NCBI RefSeq assembly: GCF_002742285.1
Contig: NZ_MDGM01000012.1
Coordinates: 682,001-746,000 of the forward strand
Direction of reading: 5' to 3'
Origin: Paramylibacter kogurei
GTDB taxonomy: Bacteria; Pseudomonadota; Alphaproteobacteria; Rhodobacterales; Rhodobacteraceae
DNA length: 64,000 nt
The first letter of the stretch is position 1. The number at the start of each line of letters is the position of its first letter. Shown here in pieces: positions 27,112 through 36,632 of this stretch. Under the pieces are notes generated by a model. The model was given only the letters and a program-made list of their open reading frames with translations. It was not told the origin of the DNA and did not search any database. Position numbers and translations under genes: made by a program.

Positions 27112-29688
27112 ATGGACGGTAGCGCACAAAAATACCCAGATTGCATTGCATTGCTGCCCGGTGCGGATGTTCCATGTGAACTTTACGGCGCACGTGCAGC
27201 ATCGATTGTGGATCTGATGGCGGCGGATTTGCCTGTGCCAAAAGCATGGGCGTTTTCCGTTGAAACCGTGCGCAAATTTGCCCGTTCCGATTTTAGTGCT
27301 GAATTCCCAATGACCGATGCGGTGCGTGCGGGGCGATTGTTATCCGTGCGTGCCAGCGCCCAAGATCGCGCATGGGGTGGGCCTGAAACATTGTTAAACA
27401 TCGGCATGAATGCGGATTTGCGCGATGTATTGGCCAAACCACTGGGCGAAAATCGCGCTGATGCGCTGTATTTTCGATTTATTCAGGATTACGCGGTCAA
27501 GGTTGGCCGTCTTGACGCCGAGGATTTCGAAATCATCCTTGAACGCTGCACGCGTGCAGGTGTGCCCAATTTCGGTGCCGCCGTGCAACAATCATTAGCA
27601 TTTTTTGAGGATGAAACCGATAGCGCATTTCCATCCGACCCCGAATTACAATTGCGCCAAGCATTGCGATCATTGGCCGTGGCATGGGGTGGCACCAGTG
27701 CCAAAATCCTGCGTGGTGCATTGGGTGCACCCAGCGATGCAGGGTTGGGTTTGATTGTCCAAGAAATGGTTCTGGGCGTTGGGCGCGGTGAATTTGGATC
27801 GGGCATTGCGCAATTTGTATCCGTTGGCACAGGCGAAAAAACCGCATTTGGGCGGTATCTGAGCCAGAGCCAAGGGCGCGATGCGATGGAAGACACGCAA
27901 AAGGCACAGTTTTTGGCCAAGGATCCACGCGGCCCATCATTGGAAGAAATCTATCCAGAGGCATTTGCGCGATTGCAAGAATTGGCCGAATATGCCCGCA
28001 AGGCATTTTGCGATGATATGCAATTGGAATTCACAATCGAGGATGGCGCGGTTTGGTTGCTTGATGCGATCCCCGCCGAACGCACGGGGCGCGGTGCGGT
28101 GACAATGGCGGTACGCTTGGCAACAGATGGGTTGATTACCCGCCAAGCTGCATTGCAAACCATCAGCCCCAAATCACTAAACGAAATTCTGCACCCCCAG
28201 ATCAGCGCGAAAGCCGTACGCGATCGCATTGCAAATGGTATCGGCGCAAGCCCGGGTGCCGCAACAGGGCGCATGGTGTTTAGCGCCACCGCCGCCCAAG
28301 CATCAGAGGCGCGCGGCGAAGCCTGTATATTAGTGCGCGTTGAAACCACGCCCGATGATATTCGCGGGATGCATTCGGCCAATGGCATTTTGACAGAACG
28401 CGGTGGCATCACCAGCCACGCCGCCGTGGTGGCGCGTGGCATGGGATTGCCCTGTGTTGTGGGGGCCGCGGACATTGATATTGATACACGTGCGCGCAAA
28501 GTCACCCTGAAGGGGGGCGAAGTTCTGGGCGAGGGCGATGTGATCACATTGGAAGGGGGCACTGGCGATGTTTTGCGCGGTGCACCCGATCTGGTACAGC
28601 CCGAATTGGGTGGCGCATTTCAAACATTCATGTCTTGGGCCGATGAATTTCGCAAATTGGGTGTGCGCGGCAATGCCGACACGCCCGAAGATTTCCGCAT
28701 GGCACAGGCATTTGGCGTGGATGGCATTGGATTGGTGCGCACCGAACATATGTTTTTCGACGAGGGCCGATTAACGGTGATGCGCGAATTGATTTTCGCC
28801 GATAGCGATAATGACCGCCAAGCGGCGCTGAACCTGTTGTTGCCGATGCAGCGCGACGATTTCATCGAAATGTTTACGATAATGGGCGAATTGCCGGTTT
28901 GTATCCGCCTGCTTGATCCACCGCTGCACGAATTTTTGCCAAGTACACGCGAAGAAATGCAATCGCTGGCCGAAAGCATGGGATTGCCATTGTCCAAGGT
29001 GATGACGCGCATTGATGATCTGACCGAATTTAACCCAATGTTGGGCACACGCGGTGTGCGGCTTGGGATTACTGCGCCCGAAATTTACGAAATGCAGGCG
29101 CGCGGCATATTCGAAGCCGTCGCCAAGGTGCAAAACGCCAAAGGCATATCAATCAAACCCGAAATCATGATCCCGCTGGTCTCGGCCAAACGCGAGGTCG
29201 AATTGGTGAAATCACGCGTTGATGCCGTGGCATCGGCGGTGCAAGTGGAATTGAATACCAAGCTGGATTACGCCATTGGCGTGATGGTGGAAACACCGCG
29301 TGCAGCGTTGCGTGCAGGCGACATTGCCCAAAATACGGCGTTCATGAGCTTTGGCACAAATGATCTGACACAAATGACATATGGGTTAAGCCGCGATGAC
29401 GCCGGACGGTTCATGCGTGATTATGTTGCGCTTGGTGTTTTCCCAGAAGATCCGTTTCACAGTATGGATATTGATGGTGTGGGCGAGCTGATCCAGATTG
29501 CTGTGGATCGTGCGAATGCGGTGAACCCAGATATCAAAATGGGGCTGTGTGGGGAACATGGCGGGGATTCTGCATCGGTCGCTTTTTGTCACGAAGCAGG
29601 GCTAGATTACGTTTCTTGCTCGCCATTTCGCACACCTATAGCGCGACTTGCCGCTGCGCAAGCTGCATTAAATGTGCCTAAAAATTAG
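27112..29688 (+). CDS. Pyruvate phosphate dikinase-like PEP synthase family protein
   Basis: An 858-residue enzyme that resembles pyruvate phosphate dikinase, which interconverts pyruvate and PEP. The N-terminal ATP-binding domain has a divergent first loop (YGARAASIVDLM, where the usual sequence is GGKGANLAEM) but keeps the LPVP and SVRASA positions. The swivelling His domain is intact (LTERGGITSHAAVVARGMGLPCVVGA), and the PEP domain shows GTNDLTQMTYGLSRDDAG and the GLCGEHGGDSASV catalytic cysteine block. The start at 27112 follows AGAGGA. Rhodobacterales often have this paralog after glyS; whether it is an active dikinase is not certain. Confidence 0.82.
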   Translation: MDGSAQKYPDCIALLPGADVPCELYGARAASIVDLMAADLPVPKAWAFSVETVRKFARSDFSAEFPMTDAVRAGRLLSVRASAQDRAWGGPETLLNIGMNADLRDVLAKPLGENRADALYFRFIQDYAVKVGRLDAEDFEIILERCTRAGVPNFGAAVQQSLAFFEDETDSAFPSDPELQLRQALRSLAVAWGGTSAKILRGALGAPSDAGLGLIVQEMVLGVGRGEFGSGIAQFVSVGTGEKTAFGRYLSQSQGRDAMEDTQKAQFLAKDPRGPSLEEIYPEAFARLQELAEYARKAFCDDMQLEFTIEDGAVWLLDAIPAERTGRGAVTMAVRLATDGLITRQAALQTISPKSLNEILHPQISAKAVRDRIANGIGASPGAATGRMVFSATAAQASEARGEACILVRVETTPDDIRGMHSANGILTERGGITSHAAVVARGMGLPCVVGAADIDIDTRARKVTLKGGEVLGEGDVITLEGGTGDVLRGAPDLVQPELGGAFQTFMSWADEFRKLGVRGNADTPEDFRMAQAFGVDGIGLVRTEHMFFDEGRLTVMRELIFADSDNDRQAALNLLLPMQRDDFIEMFTIMGELPVCIRLLDPPLHEFLPSTREEMQSLAESMGLPLSKVMTRIDDLTEFNPMLGTRGVRLGITAPEIYEMQARGIFEAVAKVQNAKGISIKPEIMIPLVSAKREVELVKSRVDAVASAVQVELNTKLDYAIGVMVETPRAALRAGDIAQNTAFMSFGTNDLTQMTYGLSRDDAGRFMRDYVALGVFPEDPFHSMDIDGVGELIQIAVDRANAVNPDIKMGLCGEHGGDSASVAFCHEAGLDYVSCSPFRTPIARLAAAQAALNVPKN

Positions 29689-29733
29689 GCAATTTATTTA
29701 GACGGTTTTGCTTAACTGCCTCTGAGACAACAA

Positions 29734-29782
29734 AATTTTCGATGGTGCGGCATTTACGCAGCCCTGCTATGCGTCGAAAATT
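29734..29782 (+). repeat. Inverted repeat downstream of the dikinase gene
   Basis: AATTTTCGA (29734-29742) pairs perfectly with TCGAAAATT (29774-29782), and the enclosed 31 bases hold further complementary stretches of GCG/CGC. A stem-loop of this size between two genes on the same strand could be a transcript end, a leader, or a small element; there is no terminal T run. Confidence 0.45.
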
Positions 29783-29851
29783 CTAGACAAGACCCCCTGT
29801 GACCCTTTAAAGCCTGCCCGAAATAGAGCAAAACAATGGGATCTGTTCCTC

Positions 29852-30547
29852 ATGGTCACGCGAGTTTCTAAATTTTTGACGTCTGCAATGTGCGGCGCAA
29901 TACTAAGTCTGTCCGCTGAATCTGCCTTCGCAGAGCAAGCGGCGGAAATCGATGCAGATGTCACACGCATTTTGGCGGATGAACGCATCGTTCTGCGATC
30001 TGTACGCAAAAATGATGTCATCATTATGACGCGTGTGGATGAATTGCAGCCAAAATCAAAACCAAAGAATTTGCCAAAAGCGTCTAGCTTGCAACCTGTG
30101 GCCGCAAAAACCGTGCCCAGCAAATCGCAACTTGCCGCGATGCCCGTCGCATCTGGCAATGCGGAATGGGCCTGTTTGACCGAAGCATTATATTTCGAAG
30201 CACGTGGTGAAACGGTAAAGGGTATGTTTGCCGTGGCAGAGGTGATTATCAATCGCCGCGCATCAAAACGTTTCCCTAATTCCGTTTGTGGTGTGATCAG
30301 CCAAGGTTCGCATCGCAAAAACGCATGTCAGTTTTCGTATAAATGCGATGGTCATGCCGAAGTGTATCACGAACCACGCGCATACAACATGGTTGGCAAG
30401 ATCGCCAAAATCGCATTGTCACGCAAAGCGAGCCCATTAACCAAGGGTGCCACTTTTTATCATGCGAAATCTGTGAACCCAAAATGGTCACGCGCGTTTT
30501 CACGCACAGCCCAAATTGGCGCACATTATTTTTATCGCGGCGGCTGA
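29852..30547 (+). CDS. Exported cell wall hydrolase, SleB family
   Basis: A 231-residue exported protein. The signal peptide (residues 1-27, ending SAFAEQ) is followed by a linker and then a SleB/CwlJ-type hydrolase domain from about residue 105: ACLTEALYFEARGETVKGMFAVAEVIINR carries the conserved catalytic glutamate, and the end has ATFYHAKSVNPKWSRAF and YFYRGG. Alphaproteobacterial SleB-like proteins cleave peptidoglycan; the periplasm is implied by the signal. It is convergent with the CAP-domain gene, leaving only six bases. Confidence 0.9.
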   Translation: MVTRVSKFLTSAMCGAILSLSAESAFAEQAAEIDADVTRILADERIVLRSVRKNDVIIMTRVDELQPKSKPKNLPKASSLQPVAAKTVPSKSQLAAMPVASGNAEWACLTEALYFEARGETVKGMFAVAEVIINRRASKRFPNSVCGVISQGSHRKNACQFSYKCDGHAEVYHEPRAYNMVGKIAKIALSRKASPLTKGATFYHAKSVNPKWSRAFSRTAQIGAHYFYRGG

Positions 30548-30553
30548 TAAATC

Positions 30554-31177
30554 TTAATCTGCTAAATTTTGCGTCAGGTAGTAGCCACCACAAGGTTGGC
30601 TGGTGCGGCGTGAATATCCGATGCCATTCCCGATTTTACGAATACGCGGGTGCATAATGTTTTGTTTATGCCCTGGCGATTTCACCCATAATGCCACCAT
30701 GCGCGTGGCAAGGCTGGCATAGCTGTGTTGGGGAATGGGGGATTTTGAATCATGAAAAACATAGGCACAAGATTGGCTGTTACGCGCAATAAACGGGGTG
30801 CGCCCATAATTTAGCCGCGCATCCAGCCCGACATTTTCCGCCATCACCTTGGCCTTGATGCCTTCTTTGCGATAACGCGGTTTAAGCGAGCCATAGTGGC
30901 GGGCCTTGTTGCCACCTGTGCGTGCCATTTTACGGCTATGATCGGCGGCGGCTTGGCGTAATCCGTGAATTTCTTTGAGCTTGGGTTTCCCTGCGCGACA
31001 CCGGTAATAATTGGTGACCTTGGTCGCGGCAGATGAAAACAGTTTTTGGTTCAACCGATCTGGGCTGATGACTTGCATTTCTTGTTTGGTGAATTTTGGT
31101 TTGCTACAACCCATTGCATGGGCCGATGTTGCGCCCATTGTTGCCATTGCCACTGCGTAAATAATGAATTTGCGCAT
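30554..31177 (-). CDS. Exported CAP-domain protein
   Basis: A 207-residue exported protein. A signal peptide (residues 1-21, ending AHAMG) precedes a CAP/SCP (cysteine-rich secretory protein) domain: AAADHSRKMARTGG is the first helix, AENVGLD follows, and MVALWVKSPGHKQNIMHPRIRKIGNGIGY is the characteristic GHxxNI block. CAP-domain proteins in bacteria are secreted or periplasmic and of uncertain function. GGGGAA precedes the ATG. Confidence 0.88.
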   Translation of the reverse strand: MRKFIIYAVAMATMGATSAHAMGCSKPKFTKQEMQVISPDRLNQKLFSSAATKVTNYYRCRAGKPKLKEIHGLRQAAADHSRKMARTGGNKARHYGSLKPRYRKEGIKAKVMAENVGLDARLNYGRTPFIARNSQSCAYVFHDSKSPIPQHSYASLATRMVALWVKSPGHKQNIMHPRIRKIGNGIGYSRRTSQPCGGYYLTQNLAD

Positions 31178-31322
31178 TTCCCCGTTTACCCCGTTTTACG
31201 AACCCGTTCACACCTAATATAATTCTGTTTTACCAAAACTTATGTCGTTTTTATGGCATGTTTCCTTGCGAGGGCTGTTATTTCCTGACAAAGAACCTAT
31301 CTGAAAGATAGAAAGCGACGCC

Positions 31323-32261
31323 ATGACCAATGAAACAACATTAGCATTCGAATTGCCAGAGGCACGCGCGGCCGCAACCAGCGGAAATGCGCCATTGGAT
31401 CGTATTGCGGTGCGTGATTACACCACAGAAGTGGAAATCGGTGCGTTTCAGGCCGAACGCGGTGTGACCCAGCGTATTCGATTTAATGTGGTGCTAGAGG
31501 TTTCATCAAGTGCCGCGGCCAAATTCGACGATGTGGATCAGGTGTTGTCATATGACACAATCACAGAGGCGATTCAGGATCAATTGGCGTTTGAACGCCT
31601 AAACCTGTTGGAAACGCTGGCGGAACGTATTGCCGAACAGGTGTTGGTGAACCCGCGCGCCGTGCGTATTTTTGTGCGTATCGAAAAGCTGGATCGCATT
31701 CCTGGATCGTTGGGTGTTGAAATCGTGCGCACACGTGGGGATGGTGAAAACCTCCACCCCATTGATACGCCCGCGGCCCAAGAGGTGAGCATTGTGCATC
31801 CCTTGGTGGTGTTTTTGCCAAATACAGTTTTGCATGGGGCAGGGTTGCCCGCATGGCTTGATGCCATTGCCGCGCATGAATTGCCCGCAATTATCTGTGT
31901 GGAACAGGCGCTTGAAACCGCGCCACAGGCAGATGTGGATGCGGCAAACAATCGTATCGCGTTATTGTCGATCGAACAAAACGCATGGGTTTTGGCAGGC
32001 AAAGATAAACGCTGCGTGGTGGTGGACAGCCGCACCGAAATGGATTGGGCGATTAAAAACGGGCAACTATCCGTCTGGGCGCCATCGAAAATGGTGTTGG
32101 ATGCGGTGCGTAAACCAAAGGTGGGCGCGGATCAACCGCTTGCACTCGCGCAGTGGTTCGCAGCGGAATTTAGCGCCGATCATGTCAGTGTGTTGCAGGG
32201 TTTTGATGGCGCGATTGCCAATGAACGCCTGCAAATCGTTGACACAGCCACCGATTTGTAG
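31323..32261 (+). CDS. folB: Dihydroneopterin aldolase with C-terminal extension
   Basis: A 312-residue protein. Residues about 25-145 form a FolB domain (DRIAVRDYTTEVEIGAFQAERGVTQRIRFNVVLE, then VLSYDTITEAI, LNLLETLAERIAEQVL), the aldolase step of folate synthesis. Residues about 150-312 are an extra domain with no family I recognise (LVVFLPNTVLHGAGLPAWLDA and so on); usual FolB proteins are about 120 residues. The extension is followed at once by folP, so it may be a Rhodobacterales-specific feature of folate synthesis. The start has AAAGATAGAAAGCGACGCC ahead of it. Confidence 0.85.
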   Translation: MTNETTLAFELPEARAAATSGNAPLDRIAVRDYTTEVEIGAFQAERGVTQRIRFNVVLEVSSSAAAKFDDVDQVLSYDTITEAIQDQLAFERLNLLETLAERIAEQVLVNPRAVRIFVRIEKLDRIPGSLGVEIVRTRGDGENLHPIDTPAAQEVSIVHPLVVFLPNTVLHGAGLPAWLDAIAAHELPAIICVEQALETAPQADVDAANNRIALLSIEQNAWVLAGKDKRCVVVDSRTEMDWAIKNGQLSVWAPSKMVLDAVRKPKVGADQPLALAQWFAAEFSADHVSVLQGFDGAIANERLQIVDTATDL

Positions 32262-32297
32262 GATTCCATCAACAGGTTTATTTAAGGTAACTTGTTG

Positions 32298-33311
32298 ATG
32301 CAATATTTCAGACCCATCGCGCAAACGGATGCGGCGCGGCCACGCGATGCGTTATCTCTTGCGGGTGGTTCGGTTTGGTTTTCCCATTGCGAGGTTTTAT
32401 CGCGCGGTGCTGTACCCCAAATAATCCCTGTTTCAGAATTACCAGATGATGTGAAAACGCGCCTGTCGTCCCCACGTGCAGCGATTGCAAATATCGCAAT
32501 GGATAAACCCGCGATCATGGGCGTGTTGAACGTGACCCCAGATAGCTTTTCTGATGGTGGGCAACATGACGATCGGCTTGGCGCGATATCACGTGCGATG
32601 CAGATGATCGGGCAGGGTGCCGATATTATCGACGTTGGCGGTGAATCCACGCGCCCCGGTGCCGATTTTGTGGATAACTCCGAAGAAATCAACCGCACCA
32701 TCCCCGTGATTGCGGGGCTGAAACTTGCCAAAATTCCCGCACCCATTTCGATTGATACCCGCAAGGCAGAGGTGGCCAGTGCCGCAATTGATGCAGGGGC
32801 AGTTCTGTTTAATGACGTAACCGCGCTCAGCTTTGATCCAGACAGCATCGCGCTGGCAGGGGATAAAAAGCCGTTTGTTTGTTTGATGCACGCAAGCGGT
32901 GACCCCAAAACAATGCAGGACAATCCGCAATATGATAACGTGTTGTTGGATGTTTATGATTACCTGTCAACACGTGTTGATGCATGCATCGCGGCGGGTG
33001 TACCACGTGAAAATATCATTGTTGATCCGGGCATCGGATTTGGCAAAACCCGCGCGCATAACGTTGCGCTGATTAACGGATTATCGTTATTTCACGGGCT
33101 GGGTTGCCCTGTATTGCTCGGCGTTTCACGCAAACGTTTCATCGGTGAAATCACTGGTGAGCAAGACGCCGCCAAGCGCGCGGTTGGGTCTGTTGCGGTG
33201 GCGTTAAACGGGTTATCACAGGGTGTACAGATTATCCGCTGTCACGATGTAACCGAACATAAACAAGCGTTCGATATGTGGAACGCAATGAACCAAGGAT
33301 CAAACACATGA
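32298..33311 (+). CDS. folP: Dihydropteroate synthase
   Basis: A 337-residue TIM-barrel enzyme that condenses p-aminobenzoate with hydroxymethyl-dihydropterin diphosphate (folate pathway, sulfonamide target). The signature blocks are [15 protein letters not shown] near residue 74, [16 protein letters not shown], and [15 protein letters not shown]. An N-terminal extension of about 70 residues precedes the barrel. I choose ATG at 32298, preceded by AAGG; TTG at 32292 is in frame. Its stop overlaps the glmM start (ATGA), so the two are translationally coupled. Confidence 0.96.
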   Translation: MQYFRPIAQTDAARPRDALSLAGGSVWFSHCEVLSRGAVPQIIPVSELPDDVKTRLSSPRAAIANIAMDKPAIMGVLNVTPDSFSDGGQHDDRLGAISRAMQMIGQGADIIDVGGESTRPGADFVDNSEEINRTIPVIAGLKLAKIPAPISIDTRKAEVASAAIDAGAVLFNDVTALSFDPDSIALAGDKKPFVCLMHASGDPKTMQDNPQYDNVLLDVYDYLSTRVDACIAAGVPRENIIVDPGIGFGKTRAHNVALINGLSLFHGLGCPVLLGVSRKRFIGEITGEQDAAKRAVGSVAVALNGLSQGVQIIRCHDVTEHKQAFDMWNAMNQGSNT

Positions 33312-34648
33312 GCCGTAAATATTTTGGAACCGATGGTGTGCGTGGGCGTGCAAATACCCACCCGATGACGGCAGAAATGGCCATGCGTTTGGGGGCGGCT
33401 GCGGGGCGCTATTTTCGCAAAGATCAAAAAGAGCACCGCGTCGTCATCGGCAAGGATACGCGCCGTTCCAGCTATATGATCGAAAACGCATTGATGGCAG
33501 GGTTCATGTCCACGGGGATGAATGTTTTCCCGCTTGGCCCTGTGCCAACGCCCGCTGTTGGGATGTTAACCCGTTCCATGCGCGCCGATGTTGGCGTGAT
33601 GATTTCCGCATCGCACAATCCACATCATGACAATGGCATCAAATTTTTCGGCCCCGATGGATATAAACTATCCGATGAGGCGGAACTGGAAATCGAAGCC
33701 TTGATTGATGGTGATATCGAATTGGCACAGCCCCAAAACATTGGCCGCGCGCGGCGCATTGATGATGGGCTTGGCCGTTATATGGAATTTGCCAAAACGG
33801 CCTTTGCCGGTGAAAAGCTTCTTCATGGGATGAAGGTAGTGATCGATTGCGCCAACGGAGCGGCGTATAAGGCCGCACCCGCCGTGTTGTGGGAATTGGG
33901 CGCAGATGTGATCGAAATGGGTGTGACCCCTGATGGTTTTAACATTAACGAAGGCGTTGGTTCCACCGTGCCCACCGCCGCCGCCGCACGGGTGATTTCA
34001 GAGGGTGCCGATGTTGGCATCTGTCTGGATGGTGATGCGGATCGTGTGATCTTGATTGATGAAAAAGGCCAAGTCGCCGATGGCGATCAATTGATGGGTC
34101 TGATTGCCACGCAATGGGCCGGCAAGGGCCGTTTGGCGAAAAACACCCTTGTCGCGACGGTCATGTCCAACATGGGGCTGGAGCGCCATTTAAATGGGCT
34201 GAACATCGATCTGGTGCGCACAGGCGTTGGCGATCGCTATGTGGTGCAAGAAATGCGCGCAAATGGGTATAACCTTGGCGGAGAGCAATCAGGGCATATC
34301 GTGATGACGGATTACGTCACCACGGGTGATGGGCTGATTGCGGGTCTGCAATTTTTAAGCTCGATGGTGGAAACGGGGCAAAAGGCCAGCCAATTGGCCA
34401 ATGTTTTCGAACCCATGCCACAGATGTTGGAAAACGTACGCTACGGCGAAGGCAAAACACCATTGGATGCGCAATCTGTCAAAGATGCGATCAAAGACGG
34501 CGAAACACGTCTGGCATCCAACGGGCGCCTGTTAATCCGCAAATCAGGCACAGAACCATTGGTGCGCGTCATGGGCGAATGCGAGGATGAGGCATTGTTA
34601 AACGACGTGGTGATGGGTATCGCGGCGGCGGTGAAAGGTGCGGCGTGA
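33308..34648 (+). CDS. glmM: Phosphoglucosamine mutase
   Basis: A 446-residue enzyme that interconverts glucosamine-6-phosphate and glucosamine-1-phosphate for peptidoglycan and lipopolysaccharide precursors. The N-terminus [16 protein letters not shown], the active-site serine in [18 protein letters not shown] (Ser102), the metal loop [13 protein letters not shown] and the phosphate-binding end [14 protein letters not shown] are all present. The start overlaps the folP stop as ATGA. Confidence 0.97.
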   Translation: MSRKYFGTDGVRGRANTHPMTAEMAMRLGAAAGRYFRKDQKEHRVVIGKDTRRSSYMIENALMAGFMSTGMNVFPLGPVPTPAVGMLTRSMRADVGVMISASHNPHHDNGIKFFGPDGYKLSDEAELEIEALIDGDIELAQPQNIGRARRIDDGLGRYMEFAKTAFAGEKLLHGMKVVIDCANGAAYKAAPAVLWELGADVIEMGVTPDGFNINEGVGSTVPTAAAARVISEGADVGICLDGDADRVILIDEKGQVADGDQLMGLIATQWAGKGRLAKNTLVATVMSNMGLERHLNGLNIDLVRTGVGDRYVVQEMRANGYNLGGEQSGHIVMTDYVTTGDGLIAGLQFLSSMVETGQKASQLANVFEPMPQMLENVRYGEGKTPLDAQSVKDAIKDGETRLASNGRLLIRKSGTEPLVRVMGECEDEALLNDVVMGIAAAVKGAA

Positions 34649-34653
34649 TATAG

Positions 34654-35676
34654 ATGCTGAGTGTGGTAAATGTACATAAAAACAGCATGTTAATACATGT
34701 AGTTGCAGGGTTGTTTGCACTTTTATATGCGTGGTCTATTTCACAGTCAGCATATGTCAAAACGGGGATACAGTTTATCAGCCCCTTATTGGTTATAATC
34801 ACAGTGCATTTGATTTGGCTGGCATTTTGCGATGAATTGAAACGCGGGTTTTCAATGATTGTTTTGACGCGTTGTGCACAAACTGCAATTGTTCTCGCGA
34901 TTGTCGTGGCGATATCCAGCGTTATCACACCAACACCAGCACAGGCAAATGCTGGGGAATTGATTGCTGCAGTTTTGGGGGTGTTGTTCTGTCTTGCGGT
35001 TTTGGCGGCATTGGTCGCAATTCTCGCGTTCGCAATTCTTCTGATCTTTAAGCTGGGGCGCGTTATTTTACGCAAATTGCGCGGATCAAACGATGATGGA
35101 TCACAGACGCGTTTTTATGATGTGGCATCGATGATCTTGGTGATGACTGTTTTAGGGATCGCCAGCCTTGAAGGGGTGACAAATGCATTCTCATTTGCAA
35201 CGCGAAATAGCACCACTGCAACAAGGTTGATTAATGCACCTGTTGAACAGGTTTGGGATACGATGGAAACGGCAACCTCGCCACAGTTTGCACTGCCAAA
35301 GTTTTTGCAGATATTTCCCCAACCTGTTGATGTGGTGATTGACCAAGGCACAAGTTTAGGCGCGTTAAGACAGGTGGCATTTCGGGGGCGCGAAGGGGCA
35401 GGTGACTTAACTCTGCGTGTTGTCAACCGAACGGATGATCGTGCGGTTTTCGCCGTTTTGTCCGATACCAGCCCAATTGCAAATTGGGTATCGCATCGGT
35501 TTATCACGTATCATGTTAATCCCGTGCCAAATGGAACCGTTTTAAATGTAACTTTGGAATTTGATCGCGAATTAGCACCAAGTTGGTTTTTCACGCCTTT
35601 AACCAATGTTGCAGGGTATTTTGCGATGGACGTTCTTGCGCGCGATGTCAAAATTCGTAGCGAAAACCGGTTGTGA
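34654..35676 (+). CDS. Membrane protein with C-terminal SRPBCC-like domain
   Basis: A 340-residue protein. Residues 1-180 contain about five hydrophobic segments (for example AIVLAIVVAISSVI, LAVLAALVAILAFAILLIF). Residues about 185-335 look like a START/SRPBCC-type ligand-binding fold: TRLINAPVEQVWDTMETATS is the typical opening, and the rest alternates beta strands (FAVLSDTSPIANWVSHRF). It is coupled to the following desaturase by a TGATG overlap. It could help present lipids, but this is a guess. It starts six bases after glmM and lacks a strong ribosome binding site. Confidence 0.72.
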   Translation: MLSVVNVHKNSMLIHVVAGLFALLYAWSISQSAYVKTGIQFISPLLVIITVHLIWLAFCDELKRGFSMIVLTRCAQTAIVLAIVVAISSVITPTPAQANAGELIAAVLGVLFCLAVLAALVAILAFAILLIFKLGRVILRKLRGSNDDGSQTRFYDVASMILVMTVLGIASLEGVTNAFSFATRNSTTATRLINAPVEQVWDTMETATSPQFALPKFLQIFPQPVDVVIDQGTSLGALRQVAFRGREGAGDLTLRVVNRTDDRAVFAVLSDTSPIANWVSHRFITYHVNPVPNGTVLNVTLEFDRELAPSWFFTPLTNVAGYFAMDVLARDVKIRSENRL

Positions 35677-36632
35677 TGCGAGAACGAACACCCCAAGAAT
35701 TGGTCGCAAGCGAGCGGGTGTTTCCAGCTGAAAATACAAACGCAGTTGATGGTGTTATTCGGATTTCTCCAGCCAAAACTCTTTGGATTTTTGGCCATGG
35801 TTTGGTTGGTATCGCAGGGATATTTATTTACCCGCAGGTAGGTGCGTTTTTGGTTTTTCTGCTATTAAGTGCGGTCACAATTTGTGCGGGACACAGTGTG
35901 GGGATGCATCGCTTATTAATTCATCGCAGCTTTGCCACGCCGCGTTGGGTTGAATATATTTTGGTTTGGCTGGGTGTTTTGGTGGGAATGGCTGGGCCCT
36001 TTGGGATGATCCGCCTTCATGATTTGCGTGACTGGCATCAACGCCAAACCCATTGCCCGCCGCATCCTTCGCATGATGCTGTTTTTTGGCGTGATGCGTG
36101 GTGGCAGCTTTGCTGTTATTTTGATTTGCGCAATCCGCCAGAAATAATCATTGAAAACAACGTATTAAAAGATCGTTTTTATCGTTTTTTGGAACGTACG
36201 TGGATGGTACAGCAAGTCCCATTGGCAATATTGCTGTATCTGTTTGGTGGTTGGGCTTGGGTGTGCTGGGGGATAAGTTTGCGAATTTTTATCTCACTTA
36301 CGGGCCATTGGATGGTTGGGCATTATGCACATAAACAGGGTGAACAAGGATGGCGCATAGATGGCGTTGCTGTGCAGGGGTATAATCTACCACGACTTGG
36401 GCTGATAACCTTTGGTGAAAACTGGCATGGCAATCATCATGCATTTCCCCATTCTGCAAAATTGGGATTGGAACAAGGTCAGATTGACCCAGGGTTTTGG
36501 TTGATATCAGTTTTGCATTTCTTGGGGTTAGCATCCAAAGTAAAAACACCTGACAGCGAACCACCAAGAGCGGGGTTGCAGCCGTGTGAAGGTAGCAAAC
36601 AAATGCACCAAACCTTGTGGCATAGCAATTAG
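35676..36632 (+). CDS. Acyl-CoA/fatty acid desaturase
   Basis: A 318-residue membrane desaturase. Three histidine boxes are present: HSVGMHRLLIHRSF, HDLRDWHQRQTHCPPHPSHD, and GENWHGNHHAFPHSAKLG, with hydrophobic segments before and between them. The first and third boxes match delta-9 acyl-CoA desaturases; the second is the variant HDLRDWHQ form seen in alphaproteobacterial members. It probably adds a double bond to membrane fatty acids. The ATG (35676) overlaps the upstream stop (TGATG); an in-frame GTG at 35673 is also possible. Confidence 0.85.
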   Translation: MRERTPQELVASERVFPAENTNAVDGVIRISPAKTLWIFGHGLVGIAGIFIYPQVGAFLVFLLLSAVTICAGHSVGMHRLLIHRSFATPRWVEYILVWLGVLVGMAGPFGMIRLHDLRDWHQRQTHCPPHPSHDAVFWRDAWWQLCCYFDLRNPPEIIIENNVLKDRFYRFLERTWMVQQVPLAILLYLFGGWAWVCWGISLRIFISLTGHWMVGHYAHKQGEQGWRIDGVAVQGYNLPRLGLITFGENWHGNHHAFPHSAKLGLEQGQIDPGFWLISVLHFLGLASKVKTPDSEPPRAGLQPCEGSKQMHQTLWHSN

